Of a stretch of DNA of 64,000 bases, positions 25,451-33,005 are shown one piece after another. The DNA lies in contig NC_018068.1 in the NCBI RefSeq assembly GCF_000255115.2, positions 1,769,977-1,833,976 on the forward strand, in the 5' to 3' direction. The number at the start of each line of letters is the position of its first letter. Within the stretch, counting starts at the first letter, position 1. The DNA is from Desulfosporosinus acidiphilus SJ4 (GTDB lineage: Bacteria > Bacillota > Desulfitobacteriia > Desulfitobacteriales > Desulfitobacteriaceae). The position numbers and the translations under genes are program-made. Under the pieces are notes generated by a model that worked only from the letters and a program-made list of their open reading frames with translations, did not search any database and was not told the DNA's origin.

Positions 25451-26268
25451 TGAAGATGGAGGAAGCGATCCTGCCAGCAAAGCCCCTGAGTAAAGAGTCT
25501 CTGACTATGTGGATATTATTGGCCGTCTTATCGTTACTGACTGTCTATGCCTTGCTCACCATTGATTATAAAAGTGTCGATATGGCGAAGGCCATCGGCG
25601 ATACATTAAACAATTTTAAAACTATATTTCTTCATCCTGCGGCTCACCGGCTCAGTTTATGGGGAGCTTTCTATGAAGTGTTAATCACCATGGGTTTAGC
25701 ATTTTTGACCACGTTATTTGGTGGCATCATTGCTATGTTTTTAGGGCTGCTGGCTGCTCAGAATTTAGCTCCTAAACAAGTTACCAATATAATCAAAGGC
25801 TTTGTTGCCTTTATCCGGGCTGTTCCCACGATTCTTTGGGTTCTCATATTCGCCGTGGCAGCCGGTCTGGGCAGCGCGGCAGCGGTTATTGGTTTAACCT
25901 TTCACTCCGTTAGTTATTTGACTAAGGCCTATTCCGAGTCTTTTGAGGAATTGGACAGAAGCGTAATTGAAGCTTTGATGGCCAGCGGAGCAAATTGGTG
26001 GCAAATTATTTTTCAAGCGGTTATACCTTCCTCTGTTTCTTCCCTACTATCCTGGACTTTTATGCGATTTGAAATCAATTTCGCCAATGCAGTTGCCATG
26101 GGCGCCGCAGCGGGTGCGGCTGGAATTGGCTTCGATCTGTTTATGGACAGCGGTTTCTATTTTGACTTGAGAGAAATCGGTTTGGTAACCTACTTTATCA
26201 TCGCTTTTGCCATCGTGCTGGAAGCCATCTCTACAAACTTAAAAAGCAAGATATTAAAGAAAGCTTAG
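25450..26268 (+). CDS. phnE: Phosphonate ABC transporter permease PhnE, second copy
   Basis: A 272-aa permease related to the preceding gene (FIRAVPTILWVLIF; EALMASGANWWQIIFQAVIP for the coupling loop; AAGAAGIGFDLF near the end). ATG 25450 overlaps the previous stop codon and follows AGAAGGGTG; a GTG at 25447 is also in frame. Two non-identical PhnE proteins probably form a heterodimeric channel. This arrangement (D-C-E-E) is common in Firmicutes. Confidence 0.92.
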   Translation: MKMEEAILPAKPLSKESLTMWILLAVLSLLTVYALLTIDYKSVDMAKAIGDTLNNFKTIFLHPAAHRLSLWGAFYEVLITMGLAFLTTLFGGIIAMFLGLLAAQNLAPKQVTNIIKGFVAFIRAVPTILWVLIFAVAAGLGSAAAVIGLTFHSVSYLTKAYSESFEELDRSVIEALMASGANWWQIIFQAVIPSSVSSLLSWTFMRFEINFANAVAMGAAAGAAGIGFDLFMDSGFYFDLREIGLVTYFIIAFAIVLEAISTNLKSKILKKA

Positions 26269-26272
26269 CCGG

Positions 26273-26325
26273 CCATGGCTTCAGAGACACTTGGCTAATC
26301 CACCTGCAGGTATCGTAATGAGTTG
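26273..26325 (+). promoter_or_regulatory. Leader B, related to the leader of the first phnM
   Basis: CCATGGCTTCAGAGACACTT begins the segment that aligns with 19699-19755. GTAATGAGTTG at 26315-26325 matches GTAATGAGCTG at 19745. TTAGCC (26265) and GGCTAA (26292) could form a short stem here but not in leader A. The function is unknown. Confidence 0.5.
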
Positions 26326-26400
26326 CTATTATCAAACATTTGCGGAATGGAAAAGGTTTGGAGAGTTTAACGTTTGAAATAAAGAGCAAAGGGAGCAAAT

Positions 26401-27609
26401 TTGAACGTGAGAACAAATAGGATTTGCCTATACAACGCCAATATGATTTTGCCTGAGAAGGTTTGCAAGGGCCATATTATAGTTGAAGGAAATAGAATCG
26501 TTGAGGTAGTGGAAAGGGATTTCCCCAGAGTTAAATGTTATTCAGACCTTACCATGATTGATGCGGAAGGTTGTTTTATCATGCCGGGGATGATTGATTT
26601 GCACAGCGATGCTATTGAAAAGGAGATACAACCGAGGCCCAATACTTTATTTCCTACCCGCATGGCCTTTTATGAGCTGGAAAAAAAGCTCACAGTCAGC
26701 GGTATTACCACGATGTTTCACTCCCTTAGCTTGAGTGATGAGTGGGGAGTGCGAAATCAGGAGATGGTTGTGGAAATTATCAATAGCATTAATACCCTAA
26801 AAAAAGCACGTTCGATGATTAACCACAAGATCCACCTTCGCTATGAATTAACGTTTCTCGAAGGACTTAAAGCTTTGGAGGGACTCATTAAATCGAAGAG
26901 CATTGATTTGATGTCTTACATGGATCATACACCGGGCCAGGGGCAGTTTAGAGATGCCGAAGCTCTAAAAGACTTTACAGTTCAATCATATGGACCAAAG
27001 GGACAGGAATTCGAAGAGTTTCTCGATAAAACGCTGGAGAATCAGGCCCTAATCAGTTGGACTAAACTAAGAGAATTATCTAAAATGGCCAAGCAGGAAG
27101 GAATTCCTTTGGCTTTTCATGATGACGATAACCAAGAGAAAATTAACGCTCTCCTGGAATGCGAAGGGATCATCAGCGAATTCCCCATCAATTTGGAAAC
27201 AGCAGCCTATGCAGCCTCTAAAGGTATTCATGTTTGTGTGGGTGCTCCCAACATCATTCGCGGGAAGTCCCACAGCAACAATATGCGAGCCCTTGATGCC
27301 ATTCTTAATCACGCTGCAGACATCATCTGCTCCGACTATTTGCCCAGCGCCATGCTTCCGGCTGTTTTTTATTTATCGAAGGAAGGAATCAGACTGACAG
27401 ATGCCGTTAAAATGGTAACTTTCAATCCCGCTAAGGCTTTAGGAATTGAGAAGGAAGCAGGAAGCATCGAGGTTGGAAAATGTGCCGATTTAATCGTTGT
27501 GGAAATGCATCAGGACTATCCTATCCTTCGTAAATCTTTTGTAGGTGGTAATCTTGTGTTTCAGTCAGATTTTAATGTCTATAGCGAAAGAGTTGATAAC
27601 GTATGTTGA
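26401..27609 (+). CDS. phnM: PhnM triphosphate hydrolase, copy 2
   Basis: A 402-aa amidohydrolase clearly homologous to the earlier PhnM (PGMIDLHSDAIEKEIQPRP; DLMSYMDHTPGQGQFRDAE; AFHDDDNQEKI; IICSDYLPSAMLPA). TTG 26401 is favoured by AAAGGGAG five bases upstream; GTG 26407 is the alternative. The two copies are diverged in sequence, so the duplication is not recent, or one copy came from another cluster. Division of labour between them (for example different phosphonate substituents) is possible but unproven. The following gene starts inside its last codons. Confidence 0.9.
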   Translation: MNVRTNRICLYNANMILPEKVCKGHIIVEGNRIVEVVERDFPRVKCYSDLTMIDAEGCFIMPGMIDLHSDAIEKEIQPRPNTLFPTRMAFYELEKKLTVSGITTMFHSLSLSDEWGVRNQEMVVEIINSINTLKKARSMINHKIHLRYELTFLEGLKALEGLIKSKSIDLMSYMDHTPGQGQFRDAEALKDFTVQSYGPKGQEFEEFLDKTLENQALISWTKLRELSKMAKQEGIPLAFHDDDNQEKINALLECEGIISEFPINLETAAYAASKGIHVCVGAPNIIRGKSHSNNMRALDAILNHAADIICSDYLPSAMLPAVFYLSKEGIRLTDAVKMVTFNPAKALGIEKEAGSIEVGKCADLIVVEMHQDYPILRKSFVGGNLVFQSDFNVYSERVDNVC

Positions 27610-28040
27610 TTCGACAAGCGAGTGAACAAGATCTATCAGATATCACAGATCTTTTACAAGCCATGGACGGTGAGGTGACGATCGATGATGGCGAAGCCGC
27701 GAAGATATGGCGGAAGATGCAGGAATATCCTTATTATAAGGCTTTTGTGGTTGAGGAAAATTATCGAATCATCGCGGCTTGCAGTTTGATCATTATTGAT
27801 AACTTGGGCCATAGAGGTGCCAAACTTGCTATTGCTGAAAATATGATCGTCAGTCAGGAGTATAGAGGATGCGGTATCGGAACGATGCTGATGCAATTTG
27901 TTATGGACGAGGCAAAAGAGGAAAAATGTTATAAACTTATGCTTTCCAGCAATAAAAAAAGGCTGCCGGCTCATGATTTTTATCAGAAGTTAGGTTTTCA
28001 GCAGCACGGAATCAGTTTCATGGTAGAGTTTGATCCATAA
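27603..28040 (+). CDS. GNAT acetyltransferase in the phosphonate operon (PhnO-like position)
   Basis: The 145-aa protein has the GNAT acetyl-CoA signature QEYRGCGIGTMLMQFVMDEA and C-terminal AHDFYQKLGFQQHGISFMV. Length and place are like E. coli PhnO, which N-acetylates aminoalkylphosphonates before C-P lyase action. By context it may do the same, or detoxify an intermediate. The start overlaps the end of the second phnM by 7 bases. The family is certain; the substrate is inferred. Confidence 0.85.
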   Translation: MLIRQASEQDLSDITDLLQAMDGEVTIDDGEAAKIWRKMQEYPYYKAFVVEENYRIIAACSLIIIDNLGHRGAKLAIAENMIVSQEYRGCGIGTMLMQFVMDEAKEEKCYKLMLSSNKKRLPAHDFYQKLGFQQHGISFMVEFDP

Positions 28041-28045
28041 TAGTT

Positions 28046-28073
28046 TCAGCGGCTGCCATTCGGTCGCCGCTGA
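28046..28073 (+). terminator. Hairpin after the GNAT gene
   Basis: TCAGCGGC pairs with GCCGCTGA around a 12-base loop, six bases past the stop codon. There is no T run, so read-through into the next two genes is likely. Confidence 0.5.
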
Positions 28074-28175
28074 TTTGGGATGAAGCCCGCGAATATCTTT
28101 CCCTTTGCCTTAGAGATAAATTTGAAGTTTAGACTTGAGAAAGAAATGGCTTAAAGCAAGAAAAAAGGTGATTTT

Positions 28176-28406
28176 GTGACACGCTTTGAAGAACTGATAA
28201 GGGAAGAATCCGAGAGCATTTGTGATGTCTTAAACTGCTATATGGCAAAGAACGGGGAACAGATCACAGGCGAGTTATCGATCTCATCCCGGGATAGCCT
28301 GGATGGCAGGTCACATCTTAGACGGGTGATCAGCGCTGTTCGGACCGTACTGTTGATCCTCATGGCCCTGGTATTTTATTATTGCTTTATGCCGCGAATT
28401 ATTTAG
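28176..28406 (+). CDS. Small single-pass membrane protein, unknown
   Basis: GTG 28176 sits behind AAAAAAGGTGATTTT. The 76-aa product has an acidic, mixed N-terminal half and one hydrophobic helix near the C-terminus (VRTVLLILMALVFYYCFM). I do not recognise a family. It lies between the GNAT and PHP genes in the phosphonate locus, in the same direction, which suggests but does not prove a role there. Confidence 0.55.
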   Translation: MTRFEELIREESESICDVLNCYMAKNGEQITGELSISSRDSLDGRSHLRRVISAVRTVLLILMALVFYYCFMPRII

Positions 28407-28496
28407 GATTAAACTGATTTCGGGGGAGTATAGTCTAAGGTGTTTGAATTAATTAACAAGGAATTTATAAATTAAGCCGATTTGAAGGATGATAAA

Positions 28497-29351
28497 ATGA
28501 TTGACTTACATGTACATACAAATATCTCCGATAATTCCCTGAGTATAAGCGAGGTTATCCGTCAGGCTAAGGATAAGGGGATTTCCCATCTCGCCATTAC
28601 GGACCATGATACCACCAAAGGCTTACAGGATGCTTTGCATCTGGGAGCCAAGATGGGAGTTACTATTGTTCCGGGGATTGAAATATCGGCTTATGATTAC
28701 CGGAGGAATAAGAGGGCGCATATCTTGGGCTTCTATATTAAACCAGGGCATCCTTCGCTGGCTAGTCTGTGTAATCCCCTCATGGAAAGCAGAAAGCAAG
28801 CATCCTATGACATGTTTCAGAAGATCTTAGCAGCAGGGTTCGATATATCCTGGGAAGATGTCCTGAAATATGAGGGGGGCACAGGTGTTTATAAACAACA
28901 TTTAATGCATGCTTTATTGGACAAAGGGTATTGTAAGACTATTTATGGTGATCTCTATAAAAAGCTTTTCCACCGGGGCAGCGACACCCATCCCCGAGGT
29001 TTAGCCTTTATCCAGTTGAAATACGTTGATGCTCTGGACGCGATTCGGGCAGTCAGAGAAGCAGGAGGAATCCCTGTTTTGGCCCATCCCGGTCAACTCA
29101 GTAATTTTGACGCTATCGATGAATGGGCGGAATATGGTCTTGGAGGGATTGAAGTGTTTCACCCAAGTCATAATGAAGAGAATCGGTTAAAATCCCTACA
29201 ATACGCGCAAAAACACCATCTTGCCATTACGGGAGGGTCGGATTATCACGGCTTTTACGGTGAGGAACCGGTTGAATTAGGCTGCTCGGAATTAGGGCAA
29301 GAATGTATTGATGAGTTATTGTTAAGAAAACAAGAGAATTCGCGAATTTAA
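28497..29351 (+). CDS. PHP-domain phosphoesterase, candidate PhnPP-type cyclic phosphodiesterase
   Basis: The 284-aa protein starts MIDLHVHTNISDNS and shows the PHP metal motifs: LHVHT, ITDHDTTKG, PGIEISAYD, VLAHPGQ, and the C-terminal GGSDYHG. ATG 28497 follows GAAGGATGAT. PHP enzymes hydrolyse phosphate esters with two or three metals. In some C-P lyase clusters a PHP enzyme, PhnPP, opens the ribose 1,2-cyclic phosphate and releases phosphate, replacing PhnP. No phnP or phnN is visible here, so that role is the best inference; a generic 3'-5' nucleotide phosphatase is the alternative. Confidence 0.85.
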   Translation: MIDLHVHTNISDNSLSISEVIRQAKDKGISHLAITDHDTTKGLQDALHLGAKMGVTIVPGIEISAYDYRRNKRAHILGFYIKPGHPSLASLCNPLMESRKQASYDMFQKILAAGFDISWEDVLKYEGGTGVYKQHLMHALLDKGYCKTIYGDLYKKLFHRGSDTHPRGLAFIQLKYVDALDAIRAVREAGGIPVLAHPGQLSNFDAIDEWAEYGLGGIEVFHPSHNEENRLKSLQYAQKHHLAITGGSDYHGFYGEEPVELGCSELGQECIDELLLRKQENSRI

Positions 29352-29448
29352 TATCACTATATAACCATGGTGTATTAAACGAGTTTTCAAACAAGTAATC
29401 CTGTAGTTGCAATGTGTGAATAAAGTTTTAGGCTAAACGGGGTACCCG

Positions 29449-29496
29449 AAAAGGCGAAATGGTAACAAAAATTTGTAAAACCATTTCGCCTTTTTA
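29449..29496 (+). terminator. Strong terminator closing the phosphonate locus
   Basis: AAAAGGCGAAATGGT pairs perfectly with ACCATTTCGCCTTTT (15 bp, 16-base loop), followed by more T. It lies about 100 bp past the PHP gene. Confidence 0.9.
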
Positions 29497-29542
29497 TGCT
29501 AGAACGAATTAGCCTATTTCAGTCTCTGATACAGGCGGCTGC

Positions 29543-29599
29543 CTAGTTGCACTTATGCTAGAAGAAAGTATAACGCAAAAGGTTATACTCCCTTTTGCG
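29543..29599. repeat. Dispersed intergenic element with two competing hairpins
   Basis: CTAGTTGCACTTATGCTAG (29543 on) matches 7656-7677 at 20 of 22 positions. Next to it, AGTATAAC/GTTATACT (29567-29589) and CGCAAAAGG/CCTTTTGCG (29574-29599) are overlapping stems that cannot form together. The GAAAGTATAAC part recurs near 34105. The gap 29352-29745 holds this element and the terminator before it. Confidence 0.5.
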
Positions 29600-29745
29600 A
29601 AGGCAGTGTCTTCGGGAATCGGCTAAGTGTTCTTTATAAATATTAACGATAGAGTTTTCCTAATTGTGTCTTTTTTAAGATATAATTGAATACAGACACT
29701 AAACCAAGAAATTATCGAGTATTCCGGAAAGGAGAGTTAACTAAT

Positions 29746-31056
29746 ATGCTTAATAAAAAAGTATCGTTTATCATTATATTAGCGGTGATCTTATCATTTT
29801 TTATCCCTAAGAACGCACACGCAGCTACAAAAAAATTATCAGGTCTTGACAGGTATGCAACTTCGGCTGCAATTGCGGAAGATGGTTGGCAACAATCAAA
29901 TTATGGTGTACTAACCTATGGCAAAAATTATCCGGACGCTATCATTGCCGCGCCTTTGGCTGAAAAATATAAGGCACCAATACTCTTAACTGAGACCGAT
30001 ATTATCCCGGAAGATACCTTAAATACTGTTCGGCGATTGAAGATTACTAACATGATTATTATCGGTGGTACAGGTGTAATTTCCTCTTCGGTAGAAAACC
30101 AATTGTCTTTAATTGGCATTAAAACCGAAAGATTATGCGGGCGGGACAGATATGAAACCAGTGTCATAGTTGCTAATCAACTAGATGCTGTTCATGAAAT
30201 TGCTGTTGTCACAGGAGAAGACTTTACTGACGCTCTGTCCATAGCCCCTATTGCAGCTAAGAGAAACATGCCCATATTATTGGTTCCACATAATGTGATC
30301 CCAGATCTCGTTAAGGAATACATCAAACTTAATCCAATTTCCCAAATCTATGTTATCGGAGCAGGTTCTTCATTAAGCGAATCCTTAGTTAGTGAACTGC
30401 CTAATGTTGAGCAAATAAACGGGGAGGATAAATATCAGAGAAATCTAGCTGTTATTGATAAATTCAAGAATGAAATGGATCTAACGACAATTTATTTAAC
30501 GTCAGGGGAATCTTTTGATGATGGCCTATCCGGGTCTGCTTTAGCAGCTCTCAATTGTAACCCTCTTCTTTTAGTGGGTGACAATTGCAGCTCGCAAAAG
30601 AATTACCTAGAAAATAACGCCATCAATAAGTTTAATATTGTAGTCCTTGGAGGTCTGGTTAAAGAACAGGCGATCATCTTTTCGCCGAACGTTGACTTTG
30701 AGGAAAAAACCATAAGTGAAGTAACGAATGTAAAATCCACCGATATAACGAAAATAATAGTCTATGACGGGAGAGGTGGACTGAACAAGCCTATATCGGT
30801 AGAAAACAAACAAAAGATCAATCAGTTTATGGGCTATTTGGATAACTATATTATCAAGAAAGATAAAAATCCCTTACCATCTGTTGGCTGGATTCATAAA
30901 GCGGTATTTTATGACCATGATAAAGAAGTCATGGATATAGTTTTCACGAACCCCATTATTATTAATCAAACCTATTATGACATCATAAAAGGCGACCTCG
31001 ATACCCAAACCATGGATCAATTTTTAAAATCCGTTGATCCTTCTTATGAAAGTTAA
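29746..31056 (+). CDS. Exported protein with cell-wall-binding (CWB2) repeats
   Basis: ATG 29746 follows AAAGGAGAG and begins a clean signal peptide (VSFIIILAVILSFFIPKNAHA). Three CWB2-type repeats follow, each opening with a G-x-D/R-Y motif: LSGLDRYATSAAIAE, LCGRDRYETSVIVAN, INGEDKYQRNLAVID. CWB2 triplets anchor proteins to anionic wall polymers in clostridia. The C-terminal 120 residues have no recognised domain. It is a surface protein of unknown activity, monocistronic, flanked by an intergenic element and a large inverted repeat. Confidence 0.88.
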   Translation: MLNKKVSFIIILAVILSFFIPKNAHAATKKLSGLDRYATSAAIAEDGWQQSNYGVLTYGKNYPDAIIAAPLAEKYKAPILLTETDIIPEDTLNTVRRLKITNMIIIGGTGVISSSVENQLSLIGIKTERLCGRDRYETSVIVANQLDAVHEIAVVTGEDFTDALSIAPIAAKRNMPILLVPHNVIPDLVKEYIKLNPISQIYVIGAGSSLSESLVSELPNVEQINGEDKYQRNLAVIDKFKNEMDLTTIYLTSGESFDDGLSGSALAALNCNPLLLVGDNCSSQKNYLENNAINKFNIVVLGGLVKEQAIIFSPNVDFEEKTISEVTNVKSTDITKIIVYDGRGGLNKPISVENKQKINQFMGYLDNYIIKKDKNPLPSVGWIHKAVFYDHDKEVMDIVFTNPIIINQTYYDIIKGDLDTQTMDQFLKSVDPSYES

Positions 31057-31123
31057 CAGGCTACGAGCTATCCATGAAGGAGTATTTTGGGTAATCATTA
31101 AGGTATAAGTACAAGATTCTTAG

Positions 31124-31218
31124 GCAGCCTTTGTTCATGAAATTTTGTTCTGCTGTCAGAAAGGTTAACTGTCAGTTGCATACTTTCTTTAGATAAACGA
31201 AACATAAACAAAGGCTGC
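31124..31218. repeat. Large inverted repeat between convergent genes
   Basis: GCAGCCTTTGTT (31124-31135) and AACAAAGGCTGC (31207-31218) are perfect 12-base arms 71 bases apart, between the CWB2 gene and the convergent DUF2087 gene. It may end transcription in both directions or be a relic of a small mobile repeat. Confidence 0.6.
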
Positions 31219-31240
31219 TTTCCTTGAGATATAAGGCGGG

Positions 31241-32392
31241 TTATAGTTTTACATCTCGAGCGAGAGGTTTATGGCTGTTATAGCCCCGTTCTCCGTATGG
31301 CTGAAGTTTATTCAGCCATTTTTCTTTGAGCTTTTTAAGTGCGTCTTTAACATCGAAATATCCTTCTTCAGGGATTTCTAAAATCTCCAGAACCTCGATG
31401 GCGAAGGCCTTTTCCCCAAATTCTTTCCATTCCTTTTGCAGGGCCTGGTTCGGAAAAGTTCCCGTATCCAAATTAAATCGTTTGCCGTTGATGGTTTTCA
31501 GATTGAGAGTACTTTCAATATATACTTTTTGGTTTTCGAGGTTCCTAATCTGATATACACCGGCTTCGGTCTTAGTTTCTTTGTAGAGACGTTTTAGTTC
31601 CTGCTTGCGGTCCATGGTTTTATCTCCTTTTTCATCAAAATCTTGGTTAAGCCAATACCGGCTGCCGTCAGGTGTCCGCTGCAAAAAGCCATATTCAATT
31701 AAATATCGCCTGAGTGTAGCAAAATCCGGATAAACATTTTTAAGAATTTGATTAATATCCTTTTCTGTATAAACGTTATTGGCCTGGAAGCGTTTAGCGA
31801 TTTGCTGCAAAACAATTAGTTTGTATTTTTCCTTAACTGAAAAGGTTTCCAGATGCCCCTCAAGACCTTCAGGGAAAAGTTTATGCAAGATTTTATCGTT
31901 TTCGGTTTGAGTAACTTTATAGCGGTCATCGACCATCCTTGCTGTTTTAGGTGGGGTAAGAAAGGTTTCTGGTTGACTTTTTTCTTTGAGAAGCTCCATC
32001 ATGACGAGAAAGACCTTTGACTGCCGTTCTTTCTCCTTAAGAGAAAACCGGTGATTACGGATGGTGGAGGCGCTTTTAATGCCCATTTCTTTTTGAATCT
32101 CGGGATCGGTTTTCCTCGAATAAAAATATCCTAAAAGTGTTTTCTGGTGGTCAGTAAGTCCCGTAATCTTTTTATCCAGATTGCAGAGGTATTCAAAAAC
32201 CGAACCGTGGGCTTGTTCAATGTGAAGTCTCATATAGCGGGCGGCTTCATAGAAAACCCCGTCTTCCTGATAGACAATTCCTCTTTCGACTTTTTTGCCG
32301 CATAATAAACAGACATAGTCTTCAGGCTCTTGAAGATAACCCTGTTTTAAATCATCCAGAGCAGCATTCCAAAACAATTCGGAAACAATCAT
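31241..32392 (-). CDS. Zinc-finger/HTH/DUF2087/GIY-YIG-like fusion protein, putative regulator
   Basis: The 383-aa protein has four parts. First, a CLLCGKK ... MRLHIEQAHG element (C-X2-C then H-X4-H, about residues 28-62) looks like a zinc finger. Second, LTDHQKTLLGYFYSRKTDPE then KSASTIRNHRFSLKEK resembles a LuxR/sigma-type helix-turn-helix. Third, a DUF2087 segment (LQQIAKRFQANNVYTEKDIN; YGFLQRTPDGSRYWL). Fourth, a GIY-YIG-like domain (AGVYQIRNLENQKVYIE) in which the usual YIG is YIE and the catalytic Arg position is unclear, so nuclease activity is doubtful. Its promoter carries a perfect inverted repeat, suggesting autoregulation. Start ATG 32392. Confidence 0.8.
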   Translation of the reverse strand: MIVSELFWNAALDDLKQGYLQEPEDYVCLLCGKKVERGIVYQEDGVFYEAARYMRLHIEQAHGSVFEYLCNLDKKITGLTDHQKTLLGYFYSRKTDPEIQKEMGIKSASTIRNHRFSLKEKERQSKVFLVMMELLKEKSQPETFLTPPKTARMVDDRYKVTQTENDKILHKLFPEGLEGHLETFSVKEKYKLIVLQQIAKRFQANNVYTEKDINQILKNVYPDFATLRRYLIEYGFLQRTPDGSRYWLNQDFDEKGDKTMDRKQELKRLYKETKTEAGVYQIRNLENQKVYIESTLNLKTINGKRFNLDTGTFPNQALQKEWKEFGEKAFAIEVLEILEIPEEGYFDVKDALKKLKEKWLNKLQPYGERGYNSHKPLARDVKL

Positions 32393-32456
32393 TTAATAGA
32401 CACATCCTTGTAATATAGTTTAATATATAGATATTATAGCAATTTGTCTATTAAAA
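32393..32456. promoter_or_regulatory. 11-bp inverted-repeat operator pair at the DUF2087 gene
   Basis: TTTAATAGACA (32393-32403) abuts the start codon and TGTCTATTAAA (32446-32456) fills the -35/-10 spacer; the arms are perfect and 42 bases apart. One arm therefore covers the promoter and the other the ribosome-site region. This fits autorepression by a bound or looped dimer. Confidence 0.65.
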
Positions 32457-32462
32457 ATCAAA
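32434..32462 (-). promoter_or_regulatory. SigmaA-type promoter of the DUF2087 gene
   Basis: On the minus strand TTGATT (32462-32457), a 17-base spacer and TATAAT (32439-32434). Transcription would begin near 32427. The spacer contains one arm of the inverted repeat. Confidence 0.75.
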
Positions 32463-32486
32463 CTAACTTAAACATATCTGCCAAGT

Positions 32487-32515
32487 TGTTTTTCTAGGGA
32501 ATATTTGGTAGAATT
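32487..32515 (+). promoter_or_regulatory. SigmaA-type promoter of mscL
   Basis: TTGTTT, a 17-base spacer, and TAGAAT, ending 32 bp before the mscL start codon. Confidence 0.65.
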
Positions 32516-32547
32516 TTGTCGTTGAGTTTTCAAATGGAGGGATTGTC

Positions 32548-32973
32548 ATGGGATTACTTAATGAATTCAAAGAGTTTGCAACACGGGGAAATGTTGTAGA
32601 CCTAGCGGTAGGTATTATTGTCGGAGGCGCATTCGGCAAAATAGTATCATCATTGGTAGCAGATATTATCATGCCGCCTATTGGACTGCTGGTCGGCGGC
32701 GTGCGATTTACCGATCTTAAGTTTTGGTTGCGAAATGCTGTCACGGATAGCAGAGGGAACATCATAAAAGAGGCCGTGACGATTAATATCGGGAATTTTA
32801 TTCAGTCTGTTTTTGACTTCCTAATCATAGCTGGTTCGATTTTTTTATTGGTCAAATTAATGAATCGCCTAAACAGAAAAAAATCCGCAGAATCTGCTGC
32901 ACCTCCTGCCCCAAGGGAGGAAGTAGAGCTTCTTACGGAAATAAGAGATCTTTTAAAATATTCTCAACGGTAA
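32548..32973 (+). CDS. mscL: Large-conductance mechanosensitive channel
   Basis: The 141-aa protein has the MscL N-terminus and first helix ([20 protein letters not shown], then [13 protein letters not shown]), a second helix ([20 protein letters not shown]) and a charged C-terminal bundle ([14 protein letters not shown]). It forms a pentameric pore that opens on hypo-osmotic shock. ATG 32548 follows AATGGAGGG. It is a single gene with its own promoter, convergent with the pseudouridine synthase gene. Confidence 0.95.
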   Translation: MGLLNEFKEFATRGNVVDLAVGIIVGGAFGKIVSSLVADIIMPPIGLLVGGVRFTDLKFWLRNAVTDSRGNIIKEAVTINIGNFIQSVFDFLIIAGSIFLLVKLMNRLNRKKSAESAAPPAPREEVELLTEIRDLLKYSQR

Positions 32974-33005
32974 GTTAAATAATATGAAACGTTTAATCAT
33001 AGACA

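Noticed and set aside
19585-26416. Antisense frames over the two phnM leaders sharing a QVSL-PW-AK motif
   Set aside because: The shared residues reflect DNA similarity of the leaders. The frames have no ribosome site and differ elsewhere, so this is treated as a cis element rather than a peptide.
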